Positions 1-9,900 of a stretch of DNA of 64,000 nt are shown piece after piece (the first letter of the stretch is position 1; each line of letters begins with the position of its first letter). The position numbers and the translations under genes were made by a program. The notes below the pieces were generated by a model. The model was not told the DNA's origin, ran no database searches, and saw only the letters and a program-made list of their open reading frames with translations. This stretch comes from a candidate division CSSED10-310 bacterium (lineage in GTDB: Bacteria > CSSED10-310), in contig JAFGEQ010000002.1 of the NCBI GenBank assembly GCA_016931515.1, forward strand, positions 90,278 to 154,277, in the 5' to 3' direction.

Positions 1-2
1 TT

Positions 3-911
3 GACCTTCTCTACTTCGGATACGGCTTCAATCCTGTAACAGCATCAAATTTCCCTGAACACTGGCCGTTGAGCAAACCATTCGTCCAGGTGCATTCCGA
101 TCCGTTCCGAGTCTTGCCGATCGGTAAAACATATCCACCCCACATCTGTGCCATGATGAACATGCACGATATACGTGGAAACGATGCATTAACACCTCAG
201 ATAACCGATGATTTTATTGCCTGCATTGAACCTGATGTTCGCAGCCCGTTCACACTTCCCGCATTACGACTTATGTATCTAAATAATTGGACGTCTCCCC
301 TGTTGAATGCCCTGAATGTTCGATATATTCTCTTCCCTGCAACTGAGACTCAATCGATACCGGAAGGTTTGCAGCCCGTTCGGACATCGGGCGGTGTTCA
401 CATTTTTCGTAACCCGAATTGCATGCCACGAGCCTTTTGCGTCAGTCACTGGAAAGTCGTCGCCGAGGACCAGGCTGTATTGGAAGCCCTGAGGTCACCC
501 GATGTAGATCTCACCGTAACCGCTTATCTTACAGATTGCGAATCAGTTCCTTCCTCAAGTTCCGGAGGATCCCAGACAGCAGCAGCAGTAACAGGTTATG
601 ACAATCACGAAGTAAATGTTGCGACATCGACTGATTCAAATAGCCTGCTGGTTCTTGCGGATACGTTTTTTCCTGGATGGCAGGCAACGGTCGATGAAAA
701 GCCGGTTGAATGTCTTAGAGTCAATCACATGATGCGGGGAGTTTTTCTGGATTCCGGCAATCATACAGTGCGATTCAAGTATTGCCCCGTATCCTGGCGT
801 CTGGGATTATTTTTTACTTTAATCGGATGCATGTTGTTTGTAACATTTTCTTTTTTGCTGGGCTATGTATTCAGCGATAAAAGAAACCGGGGGACGTCGA
901 GTAGTGGCTGA
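3..911 (+). CDS. YfhO-type membrane protein, C-terminal part (5' end outside window)
   Basis: The reading frame is open to the left edge of the window, so only the C-terminal part of about 300 residues is seen; the TTG at 69 is an internal codon. The visible part matches the end of YfhO-type multi-pass membrane proteins: an LNVRYILFP segment, then a beta-rich extracytoplasmic domain with LVLADTFFPGWQATVDEKPV, and a final hydrophobic helix (WRLGLFFTLIGCMLFVTFSF) followed by a short basic tail. YfhO-type proteins are thought to act in glycosylation of the cell envelope or of teichoic acid; the exact substrate here is unknown. It overlaps the next gene by a few bases, and both precede a heptosyltransferase, so an envelope glycan role fits. 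Family assignment is fairly sure, function is not. Confidence 0.72.
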   Translation, partial: DLLYFGYGFNPVTASNFPEHWPLSKPFVQVHSDPFRVLPIGKTYPPHICAMMNMHDIRGNDALTPQITDDFIACIEPDVRSPFTLPALRLMYLNNWTSPLLNALNVRYILFPATETQSIPEGLQPVRTSGGVHIFRNPNCMPRAFCVSHWKVVAEDQAVLEALRSPDVDLTVTAYLTDCESVPSSSSGGSQTAAAVTGYDNHEVNVATSTDSNSLLVLADTFFPGWQATVDEKPVECLRVNHMMRGVFLDSGNHTVRFKYCPVSWRLGLFFTLIGCMLFVTFSFLLGYVFSDKRNRGTSSSG

Positions 912-1641
912 AATATTTTCTTTTACAATCAATGGAATGAATGTAATTTGCACAGAGGATGCTGTTGAGAGTCTTAGGGATATCTATCGTTCCGGATTAT
1001 GGGTGTATGAATGGATGCAGAAGCAACCGGGTACCTTTCTGCTTCGTGGTCGCAGGCCGGTCCGAGTTGGCGATCTGGCAGGTGCGACGTGTGTTGTAAA
1101 ACGCCATTCACATGGCGGATCGCTGGCACGAATTACCGGTGATCGATTTTTCAGCGCCAATCGCGTTCTCAATGCAATGAAATCGGCTGAATATCTTCAG
1201 ACGAAACGTATACTGACGCCAAGATACAGGTTTATTGCGTGGCGAAAATCGGGACTCTGGACCCGGTGTGAGTCGGGTGTCATTTACCTGAATGGAGGTG
1301 AGGATGCTGCTGTTTTTCTCTTCAGAGATATATGTAATAAACTTGATGCAAGGATTGAGCGGGTTGCAGAAGGTATTGGAGCATTAGTGAGGAGATTACA
1401 CTCCATTGAATTCTTACATAATGACTTGAATTTGATGAATTTTCTTATTCTGGAGAGCGACGTAATTGCTATTCTGGATCTTGATAAATCAACACCTTCA
1501 TTGGGTGACCTGACTCCATCCATGTGTCAACGGAACCTGACTCGGTTATTTCGTTCAATCCGAAAAATCGGGCGCCCGGTTAACAGAGTTCGTGCTGAAA
1601 ACATCATCGACGCGGTGAAGCGGGGATACGCTGCAGAATAA
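904..1641 (+). CDS. Lipopolysaccharide (Kdo/heptose) kinase-like protein
   Basis: A small kinase of the RIO/WaaP/KdkA type, expected to phosphorylate the LPS inner core in the cytoplasm. Counting from the longer possible ATG start at 865, the visible motifs are the ATP lysine in CVVKR (about residue 79), the catalytic loop LHNDLNLMN (about 185-192) and the metal-binding ILDLDKS (about 203-209), the order known in Kdo kinases. I prefer the GTG start at 904: it has GGGGGA upstream and overlaps the previous stop by 8 bases, whereas the ATG at 865 overlaps by 47 bases with no clear ribosome site. The stop overlaps the ATG of the next gene (TAATG), which encodes a heptosyltransferase, so the two are probably translationally coupled. 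The exact phosphate acceptor cannot be told. Confidence 0.75.
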   Translation: MAEIFSFTINGMNVICTEDAVESLRDIYRSGLWVYEWMQKQPGTFLLRGRRPVRVGDLAGATCVVKRHSHGGSLARITGDRFFSANRVLNAMKSAEYLQTKRILTPRYRFIAWRKSGLWTRCESGVIYLNGGEDAAVFLFRDICNKLDARIERVAEGIGALVRRLHSIEFLHNDLNLMNFLILESDVIAILDLDKSTPSLGDLTPSMCQRNLTRLFRSIRKIGRPVNRVRAENIIDAVKRGYAAE

Positions 1642-2651
1642 TGCCCAGATACAACGCTGAAAAGATTTGTTTATTGAGAACGAGCGCAATCGGTGATGTT
1701 GTGCATGCGATGTATCTGGCTCAATGCCTAAGGTCCGGATATCCGACATCCGAGATCACATGGGTGACACAGGATATTCCGGGTGCATTGATTCGGGGTC
1801 AACCATCTGTTGATCGGGTTCTGACATTCAGCAGACATATGGGATGGCGAGGATGGCTTGAGCTGCGATACATCTTGAAGAAAGAGTGTTACGATCTGCT
1901 TGTTGTACCTCAAGTGAGCGCGAAGGTCAGTCTGCTGGCATCCTGGATTCGATCGACGATCAAGCTGGGATTTGATTTTCACCGTGCCCGTGAATTGAGT
2001 TGGCTGGTAACAAACCGGCGAATACCTGCCGGACCGCGGGGACACGTACTCGATCAATTCATGGAATTTGTCGATTATTTGGGCATTCAGCACGGTGCCC
2101 CGGAATGGAATTTTCATTTTTCATTCGAAGAGATTGAATGGAAGCAGAATTGGCAGAAACAGTTTTGTAAACCGATCTGCGCACTCGTTCCGGCTTCTTC
2201 CAATCCGGAGAAAGACTGGCCGTCAGACAGATTCGTCGAACTTGCTGATCGCATATCGACAGATACTGATATGGAGCCGGTGATCATTTGCGGACCCGGT
2301 CGCAGAGAAACAGAGATGGCCCGGTACATTCGAGAGGGAGCCCGGTGCAAGCCTGAAATCGCTTCTGAAAAACCGATCCGGCATACACTGCTTCAACTCG
2401 CCTGTTCACGTGTTGTAATCGCGCCAGATACAGGGCCTCTTCATATGGCTGTCGCCCTTGGAGTTCCGACGATCGGGTTATATGGTTATTCGAATCCAAG
2501 ACGTTGTGGTCCTTACTATTTTCGCCATCTGGTCATAGATAAATTCAATGATTCGCCGGATGCACCGGAGCCGGTATCCAACAGAACCAAGCCGGGACGT
2601 ATGAGCCTGATCACGGTCGGCGAGGTTATGCAGAAAATCAATATAGCGTAA
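1641..2651 (+). CDS. Glycosyltransferase family 9 (ADP-heptose:LPS heptosyltransferase-like)
   Basis: A GT-B fold transferase of family 9, which adds heptose to the Kdo-lipid A core on the cytoplasmic face of the inner membrane. The N-terminus has the family opening ICLLRTSAIGDVVHAM (acceptor-side Asp in GDVVH). The C-terminal half has ALVPASSNPEKDWPSDRF and the donor-binding VIAPDTGPLHMAVALGVPTIGLYG. Length (336 residues) is normal. The GDVVHAM motif is closer to heptosyltransferase I (WaaC) than to II. The ATG overlaps the stop of the LPS-kinase-like gene by one base, giving a coupled LPS core pair. Confidence 0.88.
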   Translation: MPRYNAEKICLLRTSAIGDVVHAMYLAQCLRSGYPTSEITWVTQDIPGALIRGQPSVDRVLTFSRHMGWRGWLELRYILKKECYDLLVVPQVSAKVSLLASWIRSTIKLGFDFHRARELSWLVTNRRIPAGPRGHVLDQFMEFVDYLGIQHGAPEWNFHFSFEEIEWKQNWQKQFCKPICALVPASSNPEKDWPSDRFVELADRISTDTDMEPVIICGPGRRETEMARYIREGARCKPEIASEKPIRHTLLQLACSRVVIAPDTGPLHMAVALGVPTIGLYGYSNPRRCGPYYFRHLVIDKFNDSPDAPEPVSNRTKPGRMSLITVGEVMQKINIA

Positions 2652-2697
2652 CACCCCCTTCACAACGAATCACCCGATTCTGATTAGAAGTGGGTTC

Positions 2698-3606
2698 TCA
2701 GGCTGCATCCCCAGGATTTTCCGGATCGATCTTGAAATAATCTTTTAAAAGGGAGAAAAGCTCCGGATCTGCTTTTTTCAGGTGGGTTGGTCGTTGAAAG
2801 AAAACTTCCACCGCCACGGCGAAAAACTCGGCTTCATCGACACCGGCATAATCGCGTAAAACCTCCCGACATTTGCCTTTGCGCACCTTTTGAATTCGGT
2901 CCGCCATGATTCGGATCCATGGTGCAGAAGCGACCCAGTTCAATCCGACAGGAATTCCGTCCGCGCTTCCGTTGGCCATATCCAGAACATGCGCCATTTC
3001 GTGCAGTCCGACATTGGAGTCTTGTGAGCTCCTTAGATATCCCATTCGGAGTTCATCTTCCGAGAATATTATGGGTCCCTGCTGGTGTACCATGCCTTTG
3101 ATCGGCAAATCGTCTCGAACCTGATACTCCTCGTTGAATCCGGTCGGAAAAACTAAAATGTCTCTGAGATCCGGCCATTCCCAGTCAGGCATTCCAAATC
3201 CGAGAGTCGCCGCCGAAGCAGCGATTAACAGTCGAATTTCCTCAGAAACATGCCGTCCCTGAACTCCGTAAATATGTTGTTGGTCCAGGAAAATGCTGAC
3301 ATCCTGCTCAAATCTGATCCGGCCTTTCTGATCGAGTCTCCTGTAAAAACTCACGCGTGATTGGAGAATCTCCCGCCAGTCATCCGGGAAGGGAGTCCTG
3401 AGCCGGAAAAACCGGCGCACATATTTTTCCATAAGAACAATGAAGAAGAGACATCCGATCGCAATAGATATAAATACTGCTGCAACCGGATTGCTGCGGG
3501 ATGCAATTACGGCGAATGCGATCAGAGTGAGAACTCCTGTCAGCGTCAGGTTCGCCGTTATTACTGTGCGGGGGATCTTTTTCATACATCCGGTTTTTCT
3601 ATCCAT
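2698..3606 (-). CDS. mtfA: MtfA-type zinc peptidase (M90) with N-terminal membrane anchor
   Basis: The zinc motif LHEMAHVLDM (His202, Glu203, His206) with the following NGSADG, and the downstream EAEFFAVAVEVFF segment, identify the MtfA (Mlc titration factor) peptidase family. E. coli MtfA is a soluble cytoplasmic aminopeptidase that binds the glucose repressor Mlc. This protein differs in carrying two hydrophobic segments (about residues 14-36 and 40-60), so it is membrane bound with the peptidase domain probably cytoplasmic. A second in-frame ATG at 3585 is an equally possible start. It faces the M3 peptidase gene head to head. Confidence 0.82.
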   Translation of the reverse strand: MDRKTGCMKKIPRTVITANLTLTGVLTLIAFAVIASRSNPVAAVFISIAIGCLFFIVLMEKYVRRFFRLRTPFPDDWREILQSRVSFYRRLDQKGRIRFEQDVSIFLDQQHIYGVQGRHVSEEIRLLIAASAATLGFGMPDWEWPDLRDILVFPTGFNEEYQVRDDLPIKGMVHQQGPIIFSEDELRMGYLRSSQDSNVGLHEMAHVLDMANGSADGIPVGLNWVASAPWIRIMADRIQKVRKGKCREVLRDYAGVDEAEFFAVAVEVFFQRPTHLKKADPELFSLLKDYFKIDPENPGDAA

Positions 3607-3652
3607 GGATTTTCTGGCAATTCCTTCATTCGAAGGATTACATGGTCTCTCT

Positions 3653-3680
3653 ATTATACAGGCTCTGCCCCCCGGTTGAA
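3653..3680 (-). promoter_or_regulatory. Possible sigma-70 promoter for the mtfA-type gene
   Basis: On the minus strand a perfect TATAAT (3653-3658) lies 47 bases before the ATG, preceded at 16-base spacing by a poor -35 (TTCAAC, 3675-3680). Prediction only. Confidence 0.35.
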
Positions 3681-3743
3681 AGGATACGTTAAAGCTGGTA
3701 TTGAATGCTATTCTGAGTTATTCCCGGCAAGGAAGGAGTCCAA

Positions 3744-5474
3744 ATGAAATGCATGCGAACCACACCTGAGCGCCTTAAACGACGAAAATATACGCCTCAA
3801 AACATAGAATTATGTGATTGGAGTCAGGTCAAATCGATTTTTGATGAACTTATGAATAGATCGATCGGATCAGCGTCAGAACTCGAGAGATACTATCTGG
3901 ATGTCAGTGATTTCAACAGCGCACTGACCGAGGAGTTTTGCAGGATCCAACTTGCGACATCCGTTAATACAGCGGATAAAGCAGCCAGTGAGCGATTTCA
4001 ACATTTCAATACTAATATACTTGCACCGGCCTCGGAATTGACAACAGAGTTGGACAACCGGTTTCTGGACAGTCCTTTCCGGAAAGATCTGGCTCCCGAA
4101 CGGTATAGCCAGTTAATCCGCCTGCTTGAAAACAGCCGGGATCTGTTTCGGAAGGAAAACATCGCTTTGACTGTTGAAGATTCTCAATTGATGGAGCGTT
4201 TCAATGCTTTATCAGGGGGATTGAGTGTTGAATTTGATGGAGTAAAACGGAACCTTGTCGAGTTATCCGCGTACCAGGAGAACACGGATCGATCAATAAG
4301 AGAACGGGCTTGGAGATGCGCTGCGCAATGCAAGCTTGATCGCAAGGATGATTTCAATTCGATTTATGACCGGATGATTCTGATCAGAACTCAGATGGCC
4401 AAACAAGCAGGATTCAGTAACTTCAGGGATTATCAACATCAGCGTTTAAATCGCTTCGATTATTCTCCGGCCGACTGTGAGCAATTCCATCGTCTCATTG
4501 AAACAGATGCTGTGCCTCTGTTCCTTAAACGTCAGGAAAAACGACGGCTTCAGATGGGTCTGACACGATTAAAACCTTGGGATATGGGAGTTGACCCGCT
4601 TGGTCGCGAACCGTTGAAACCTTTTCAAACACAGGAAGAACTGATCACTGGTAGTGCGACCATTCTGGATCGGATATACCCGAAACTCGGAGATACTCTC
4701 CGATTATTGAACGATTACGGACATCTCGATCTGATGACCCGTCAGAACAAGGCACCTGTGGGTTTTAACATGCCGTTTGATGAAACGGGTGTATCCTTTG
4801 TCTTTATGAATGCGACAGGACAGCATAATGATGTTATCGTTTTACTGCACGAAAGCGGGCATGCCATTGAAACAAAAGCCTGTAACGGAGAGTCTGTTTT
4901 TCAATACCGACACACTCCCCAGGAGTGGGGGGAATGTGCGTCCCAATCCATGGAGTTGCTGGCGCTGAATCACATGGATGTTTTTTATTCTGATCCGGCG
5001 GACTGCAAGCGATGCGCAGTGGATCACTGGGAATCTCTCCTTCTATCATTGATACACACAGCAAGAATAGATGCCTTCCAACACTGGGTGTATACTAATC
5101 CCGAACGATCGCCAACAGATCGGGCCGATAAATGGATGGAATTGATGCAACAGTTTCCGACAGGTGCAGATTATTCGGATTTGGAATCATTTACGAGATG
5201 GAGCTGGCAGAGTATCCCTCATCTCTATATCGTACCGTTTTACTACATAGAGTATGGTATCGCTCAATTGGGAGCAATTCAGGTCTTCAGGAATGAGCGC
5301 AAGGAAGGAAAAGCTTTCCTCGATCAATGGCTGACAACGATGAAAGAGGGTTATTCTCAGCCTATCCCTCACCTTTATGAGAGAGCGGGATTATCATTTG
5401 CAATCCATGGTGATCTGGCAGCAGAACTGATTGAATTTATTTCGGATGAAATTGACCGGGCTGAGCTAAAATAG
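3744..5474 (+). CDS. M3 family oligoendopeptidase F-like metallopeptidase
   Basis: A zinc metallopeptidase of family M3 that cuts short peptides in the cytoplasm. The metal site is LLHESGHAIE (His369, Glu370, His373), followed about 25 residues later by the third-ligand helix EWGECASQSMELLA. The C-terminal Tyr-rich substrate region (IEYGIAQLGAIQVF) is intact, and 576 residues is normal for PepF-like members. A strong ribosome site AAGGAAGGAG sits about 6 bases before the ATG. The gene stands alone: divergent from the MtfA-type gene and closed by a terminator that overlaps its stop codon. Confidence 0.9.
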   Translation: MKCMRTTPERLKRRKYTPQNIELCDWSQVKSIFDELMNRSIGSASELERYYLDVSDFNSALTEEFCRIQLATSVNTADKAASERFQHFNTNILAPASELTTELDNRFLDSPFRKDLAPERYSQLIRLLENSRDLFRKENIALTVEDSQLMERFNALSGGLSVEFDGVKRNLVELSAYQENTDRSIRERAWRCAAQCKLDRKDDFNSIYDRMILIRTQMAKQAGFSNFRDYQHQRLNRFDYSPADCEQFHRLIETDAVPLFLKRQEKRRLQMGLTRLKPWDMGVDPLGREPLKPFQTQEELITGSATILDRIYPKLGDTLRLLNDYGHLDLMTRQNKAPVGFNMPFDETGVSFVFMNATGQHNDVIVLLHESGHAIETKACNGESVFQYRHTPQEWGECASQSMELLALNHMDVFYSDPADCKRCAVDHWESLLLSLIHTARIDAFQHWVYTNPERSPTDRADKWMELMQQFPTGADYSDLESFTRWSWQSIPHLYIVPFYYIEYGIAQLGAIQVFRNERKEGKAFLDQWLTTMKEGYSQPIPHLYERAGLSFAIHGDLAAELIEFISDEIDRAELK

Positions 5475-5492
5475 CTCAGCCCGATACTTTTT
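5457..5492 (+). terminator. Rho-independent terminator overlapping the peptidase stop codon
   Basis: A perfect 12-bp stem (5457-5468 with 5472-5483) with a 3-base loop is followed by ATACTTTTT. The TAG stop at 5472-5474 lies in the right arm, so the last codons form the left arm. Confidence 0.85.
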
Positions 5493-5659
5493 AACTTGTG
5501 ATGAGGTATTTGAGGAAATATACACAAGCAAGGAATTTAAACCTTTGCAAGGGAGGAACTCAGGGCGGTTTGATACAAAGTTCGTGCCAAAATGCCTTAA
5601 CTGAAATGATTCTCCCGATTCATAAATAAGTAGAACCATCAAGCCGTGAGGAACGAATA

Positions 5660-6787
5660 ATGGATTACCGATTTGATTGCAGGAAATTCAACGGATATAA
5701 ACCTTGCTCTCCCTATAAACTCTGTGAAAACTGCAGTGATTATAGCCCCCAGGGATTCAGAATCCTGATCATCAACCTCGATGCTCTCGGCGATGTATTG
5801 ATGACAACCGCTTTGTTGCCGTCTATCAAGGCACAACATCCGCAGAGCACAATCCGATGGATAACATTGCCGATGGCGGTGCCGTTATTGGAGAACAACC
5901 CTTTTATCGACGAAATAATACCGTATTCTCCCGAGACATTGTCCTGGCTAAAGTATATGGATTTTGATCTTGTTTTATCATGCGACCGGGACAGGAAATC
6001 GACGGCGATTGCAATGAGTGTCAGTGCTCAGGAAAAACGTGGGTTCGGACTGGGACCGGAGGGTGTGATCATACCACTCAATCAAGAGATGGAATATGCC
6101 TATCGACTTGGTATTGATGACACTCTCAAATTCCGGACAAACCGCCAGACCGGTCAGCAGATTCTTTCAGAGGGGATGGGGTTTTCTTATCAGCGGCACG
6201 AGTATATTTTGGAATTGACCGATGAGGAAAGAAAAGCAATCTCCCATTTCCGAGAAGAAAAAGGAATGTTTGGTTCTATCCAGGCACTTGGGATTAACAC
6301 AGGATGCTCAGGAAAATTCAGATACAAGCGTTTAAATGAAGATCAACTTCACGCACTGATCAAGAAAATTCTTGCACGAGATTCGAATAACGAACTGAGG
6401 ATTTTTCTTCTGGGAGGTAAAACTGAGACTGATCTTAATAATCGATTGATTCAACAAGCTTGTGATCAGCGAGTGATTGCTACGCCAACCGATGAAGGTA
6501 TTCGAAAGGGACTTCTTTATATCGCAGCCTGCGATGCGTGTCTGACAGGTGATACGTTTGGATTGCACGCTGCCATCGCCTTAAAAATTCCATCGATTGT
6601 TTTTTTTACTATCAGTTGTGATGTTGAAATCGATTTATATGACCGGGGCAGGATGGTACTCGCTGATGTACCATGCAGACCATGCTGGAAACCCTGGTGT
6701 CCAGATCCGATCTGCATCGACCAGGTTAACCTGGATGAATTGACGGACGCCGCATGGTCAATTCTTCGCCAATTGAGTGTTTCCTGA
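5660..6787 (+). CDS. Glycosyltransferase family 9 with N-terminal cysteine cluster
   Basis: A family 9 (heptosyltransferase-type) GT-B enzyme of 375 residues. The Rossmann opening is RILIINLDALGDVLMTTALLP and the donor site is CLTGDTFGLHAAIALKIPSIVFF. Before the first domain there is a cysteine cluster (Cys7, Cys16, Cys22, Cys25) that could bind a metal, and another Cys cluster near the C-terminus (CRPCWKPWCPDPIC); the two may come together in the fold. Start is ATG with GAGG about 7 bases upstream. It is probably an LPS or capsule sugar transferase; its exact donor is unknown. It is the second GT9 gene in 4 kb but has no overlapping partner. Confidence 0.82.
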   Translation: MDYRFDCRKFNGYKPCSPYKLCENCSDYSPQGFRILIINLDALGDVLMTTALLPSIKAQHPQSTIRWITLPMAVPLLENNPFIDEIIPYSPETLSWLKYMDFDLVLSCDRDRKSTAIAMSVSAQEKRGFGLGPEGVIIPLNQEMEYAYRLGIDDTLKFRTNRQTGQQILSEGMGFSYQRHEYILELTDEERKAISHFREEKGMFGSIQALGINTGCSGKFRYKRLNEDQLHALIKKILARDSNNELRIFLLGGKTETDLNNRLIQQACDQRVIATPTDEGIRKGLLYIAACDACLTGDTFGLHAAIALKIPSIVFFTISCDVEIDLYDRGRMVLADVPCRPCWKPWCPDPICIDQVNLDELTDAAWSILRQLSVS

Positions 6788-6832
6788 TCGCTTCAAAAAC
6801 AGGAATTCACAGAATTCTTATCCTCTCCTCAA

Positions 6833-6862
6833 TTTACAAAATTCTACAATTTCCAGTATACT
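6833..6862 (+). promoter_or_regulatory. Sigma-70 type promoter for the giant PKD-repeat gene
   Basis: TTTACA (6833-6838), 18-base spacing, TATACT (6857-6862): five of six matches in each box. The predicted start near 6869 gives a leader of about 50 bases before a GGGAGGAG ribosome site and the ATG at 6919. Confidence 0.6.
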
Positions 6863-6918
6863 CAGACTGAGGATTGGAAAAAGGGACAGTTCTTTGAAAG
6901 AATTGGGAGGAGTTATCA

Positions 6919-9900
6919 ATGAGAATGCAATTCATTGCGGGGATATGTATCTGCGTCTGCATGTGTTTCTGTATTCAATCAAACGCTGCACCGGATTGCA
7001 CCGCCACAGGTGACCTCTCTGATGTCTGTGCCGGGACAACCGGATTGACAGCGAGTGTGCCTGCAGGACCCGTCGGAACAACCTACTTTTGGACCATCTC
7101 TGCCAACGGCACTATTACAGGCCCAAACGACCAGCCATCCGTTACATATTCCGCAAATAGTGCGGGTCTGCTGACACTAACGATTCTGGTGACAGACCCA
7201 ATGTCAGATACATGTGAGGAAGGCTATTCCTTCACGGTCTTTTCCAATCCGACTCCGGATATAATGGCGAATGGGGTGGCCACATCACTGGCGCATGCAT
7301 GTAATGGAGTCAACCTGAATCTTAACGGGAATCCATCCGGCGGCTCCGGATCATGGACTCAGCATCAATGGTCCGGCAGTGGTTATATTTATCTGATCTC
7401 AGGTCAGACAACCCAGACTCCGGTGTTCATGTGCACCACTCCCGGCAGCTACTCACTAACCTACCGAGTTACCGATACTCATTCCTGCCAAGGAGAGGAC
7501 ACCATCACGATCCAAGTGCACAACAACCCGATTTGTGCGATTCTTGTCGAAGGAATATCGCAGGAAACCGCGACGGTTTGTTCCGGCATCGGACTGGCTT
7601 TGGACGGTAATCCCTCCGGAGGAAGTGGAAGCTTTCCGGATCACGCATGGACAGGTAACGGAGCTCAGTACTTGTCAGACGATGACATCCAGAATCCTAT
7701 TTTTACAGGAGTAACAGCCGGTACGTTCACTCTCAATTACATGGCAACAGATTCTTATGGTTGTACGACGACCGACACGTTGACGGTTACAGTTCAGGAA
7801 TCACCGATTGCCAATATACTATCGGGTGGTACATCAACGAGTTCGGAGTGGCTGTGCCTCGGAGAATCGACCGTTCTGGATGGTCATCCATCCGGTGGAT
7901 CGGGTGGATATACACATGAGTGGACGGGTGATGATCTTGATCCTTTAGGTGGTGCAACCAATATTCAGGCGCCGACATTCGTTACGAGTACACCGGGGAC
8001 CTATGTTCTTCATTATACAGTCACTGCCAGTGACGGGTGCTGGGATACAGATACAATTTCCGTTCGAGTTGAAAATCCTTCTGCCGAGATTCTTGTCAAT
8101 GGAATATCCACCTCCGATTTTGAAATCTGTCAAAATGTCAGTGTCACATTGAATGGCAATCCGACAGGTGGATCCGGCGGTAATATACATTTATGGTCCG
8201 GTGACTGGACATTACTGAACAATCGTAATATTCAATCACCCACTTTCAATACATCAACACCCGGAAGCTATTATCTGGAGTACCTGGTGACAGATAGTGA
8301 GGGTTGTTCAGCAGGCGATTCCATTTCGATCACAGTCCATCCCAATCCTATGACCGATATTCTGATTGCGGGTAATCCACTGAGCAGTGATTGGCTTTGC
8401 ATCGGGGAATCGGTCCAACTCGACGGTAATCCATCCGGCGGAAGCGGTATTTTTCCGTCCAATGGCCATTACTGGAGCGGATCCGGATGGCTCCATTTGA
8501 ACGATCAGTACAGTCAGACACCAATTTTTACAGGTAATACTGCAGGAACTTTTTCATTGACATACCGGGTCACAGATTCTCGTGGCTGTATTCGTACCGA
8601 TTCCATCACCATAAGAGTGGCCGACCCGATACCTGACATTGAAGCGGATGGGTCACCAGCTGCAGCATATACAGCATGTTCCGGCCAGGGTATTATTCTT
8701 AATGGCAATCCGAAAAACGGCTCCCATGTCTACGTGAGTCACAGTTGGACGGGTGCCACTGATCCCCTGGATCGTACGGACATTCAATCACCAATTTTCA
8801 ACGCAACCTCCACCGGTTCATACCTGTTGTACTACACCGTAATCGATACTGAAGGATGTGTGGGAACCGACAGTATCGTCATTACCGTCATCAACAATCC
8901 GGTTGCCAATGCCGGCCCGGACAATCTTGTTCTTCACGGAGAATCTGTTGTTCTGGATGCATCATCATCATCCTGCAGCGGAGGCTGTGAATACCTCTGG
9001 GAAGTCGTTTCCGGCGACATGGCTTCCATTGATGAGGGATATAATACGGTCACTTGCACTGTATCGCCGGAATCAGCAACCATATACCAGGTTACAGTCA
9101 CTGATGGAGCGGGATGTACTGATTCCGACACGGTTGTAATAACAGTCGGCGCCATACCGATTCCGACACTGACATATAATGGACTCCTGCTGCTGCTGCT
9201 TCTGGTCGGCTTCATCATGTATCGAGTCTGCAGGAATCGGATCAGAATCAGAAATCATATAGCCGCAATAATCTTCCTTATCGGTTTAAATCTTGCGGGA
9301 ACAGGTTTCGCGCAGACTGCACATTTTGTTAATCCAGCGTCCACATCACCGGGAAGTCCTTTCACGAGCTGGCAAACAGCCGGCCACACGATTCAGGCGG
9401 TCATCAATGCATGCAACAACGGTGATATCCTCTATGTCGCGAACGGAACATACACCGAAAATATTCTACTCGATAAGGATATCACACTGCTGTCCTGGTG
9501 CATGTTTCCTGAAAACTGCATAATCCAGGCGCCTGACATGTTCACACCCGCACTGACAATCAGTGATCCGGATCTCAACAACCATCAAATTGTCGTCGCA
9601 GGATTCAGATTTCAGGGAGGGTCGAATGCTGTTTATCTGGCGAACAATAGCAGTTCCGTTCAGATTCCCCTTATTCGCAACTGCGTTGTCGATGATTATG
9701 ACACAGGTATCCTATGCCAGGATGGCGTGTTTTCAGTTGAGTTTTGTACGATTGCCAATAATTCAGTCGGCATTTTCGCCAACAATACGAGCTCCCGAAG
9801 CGCTGCGTATTACAACATTATCAGTGATAATTCTACATATGGTATCCGGGTTGACGCCAGTTATTTTCAGATGAGGGATAACTGCTATTATAACAACGGG

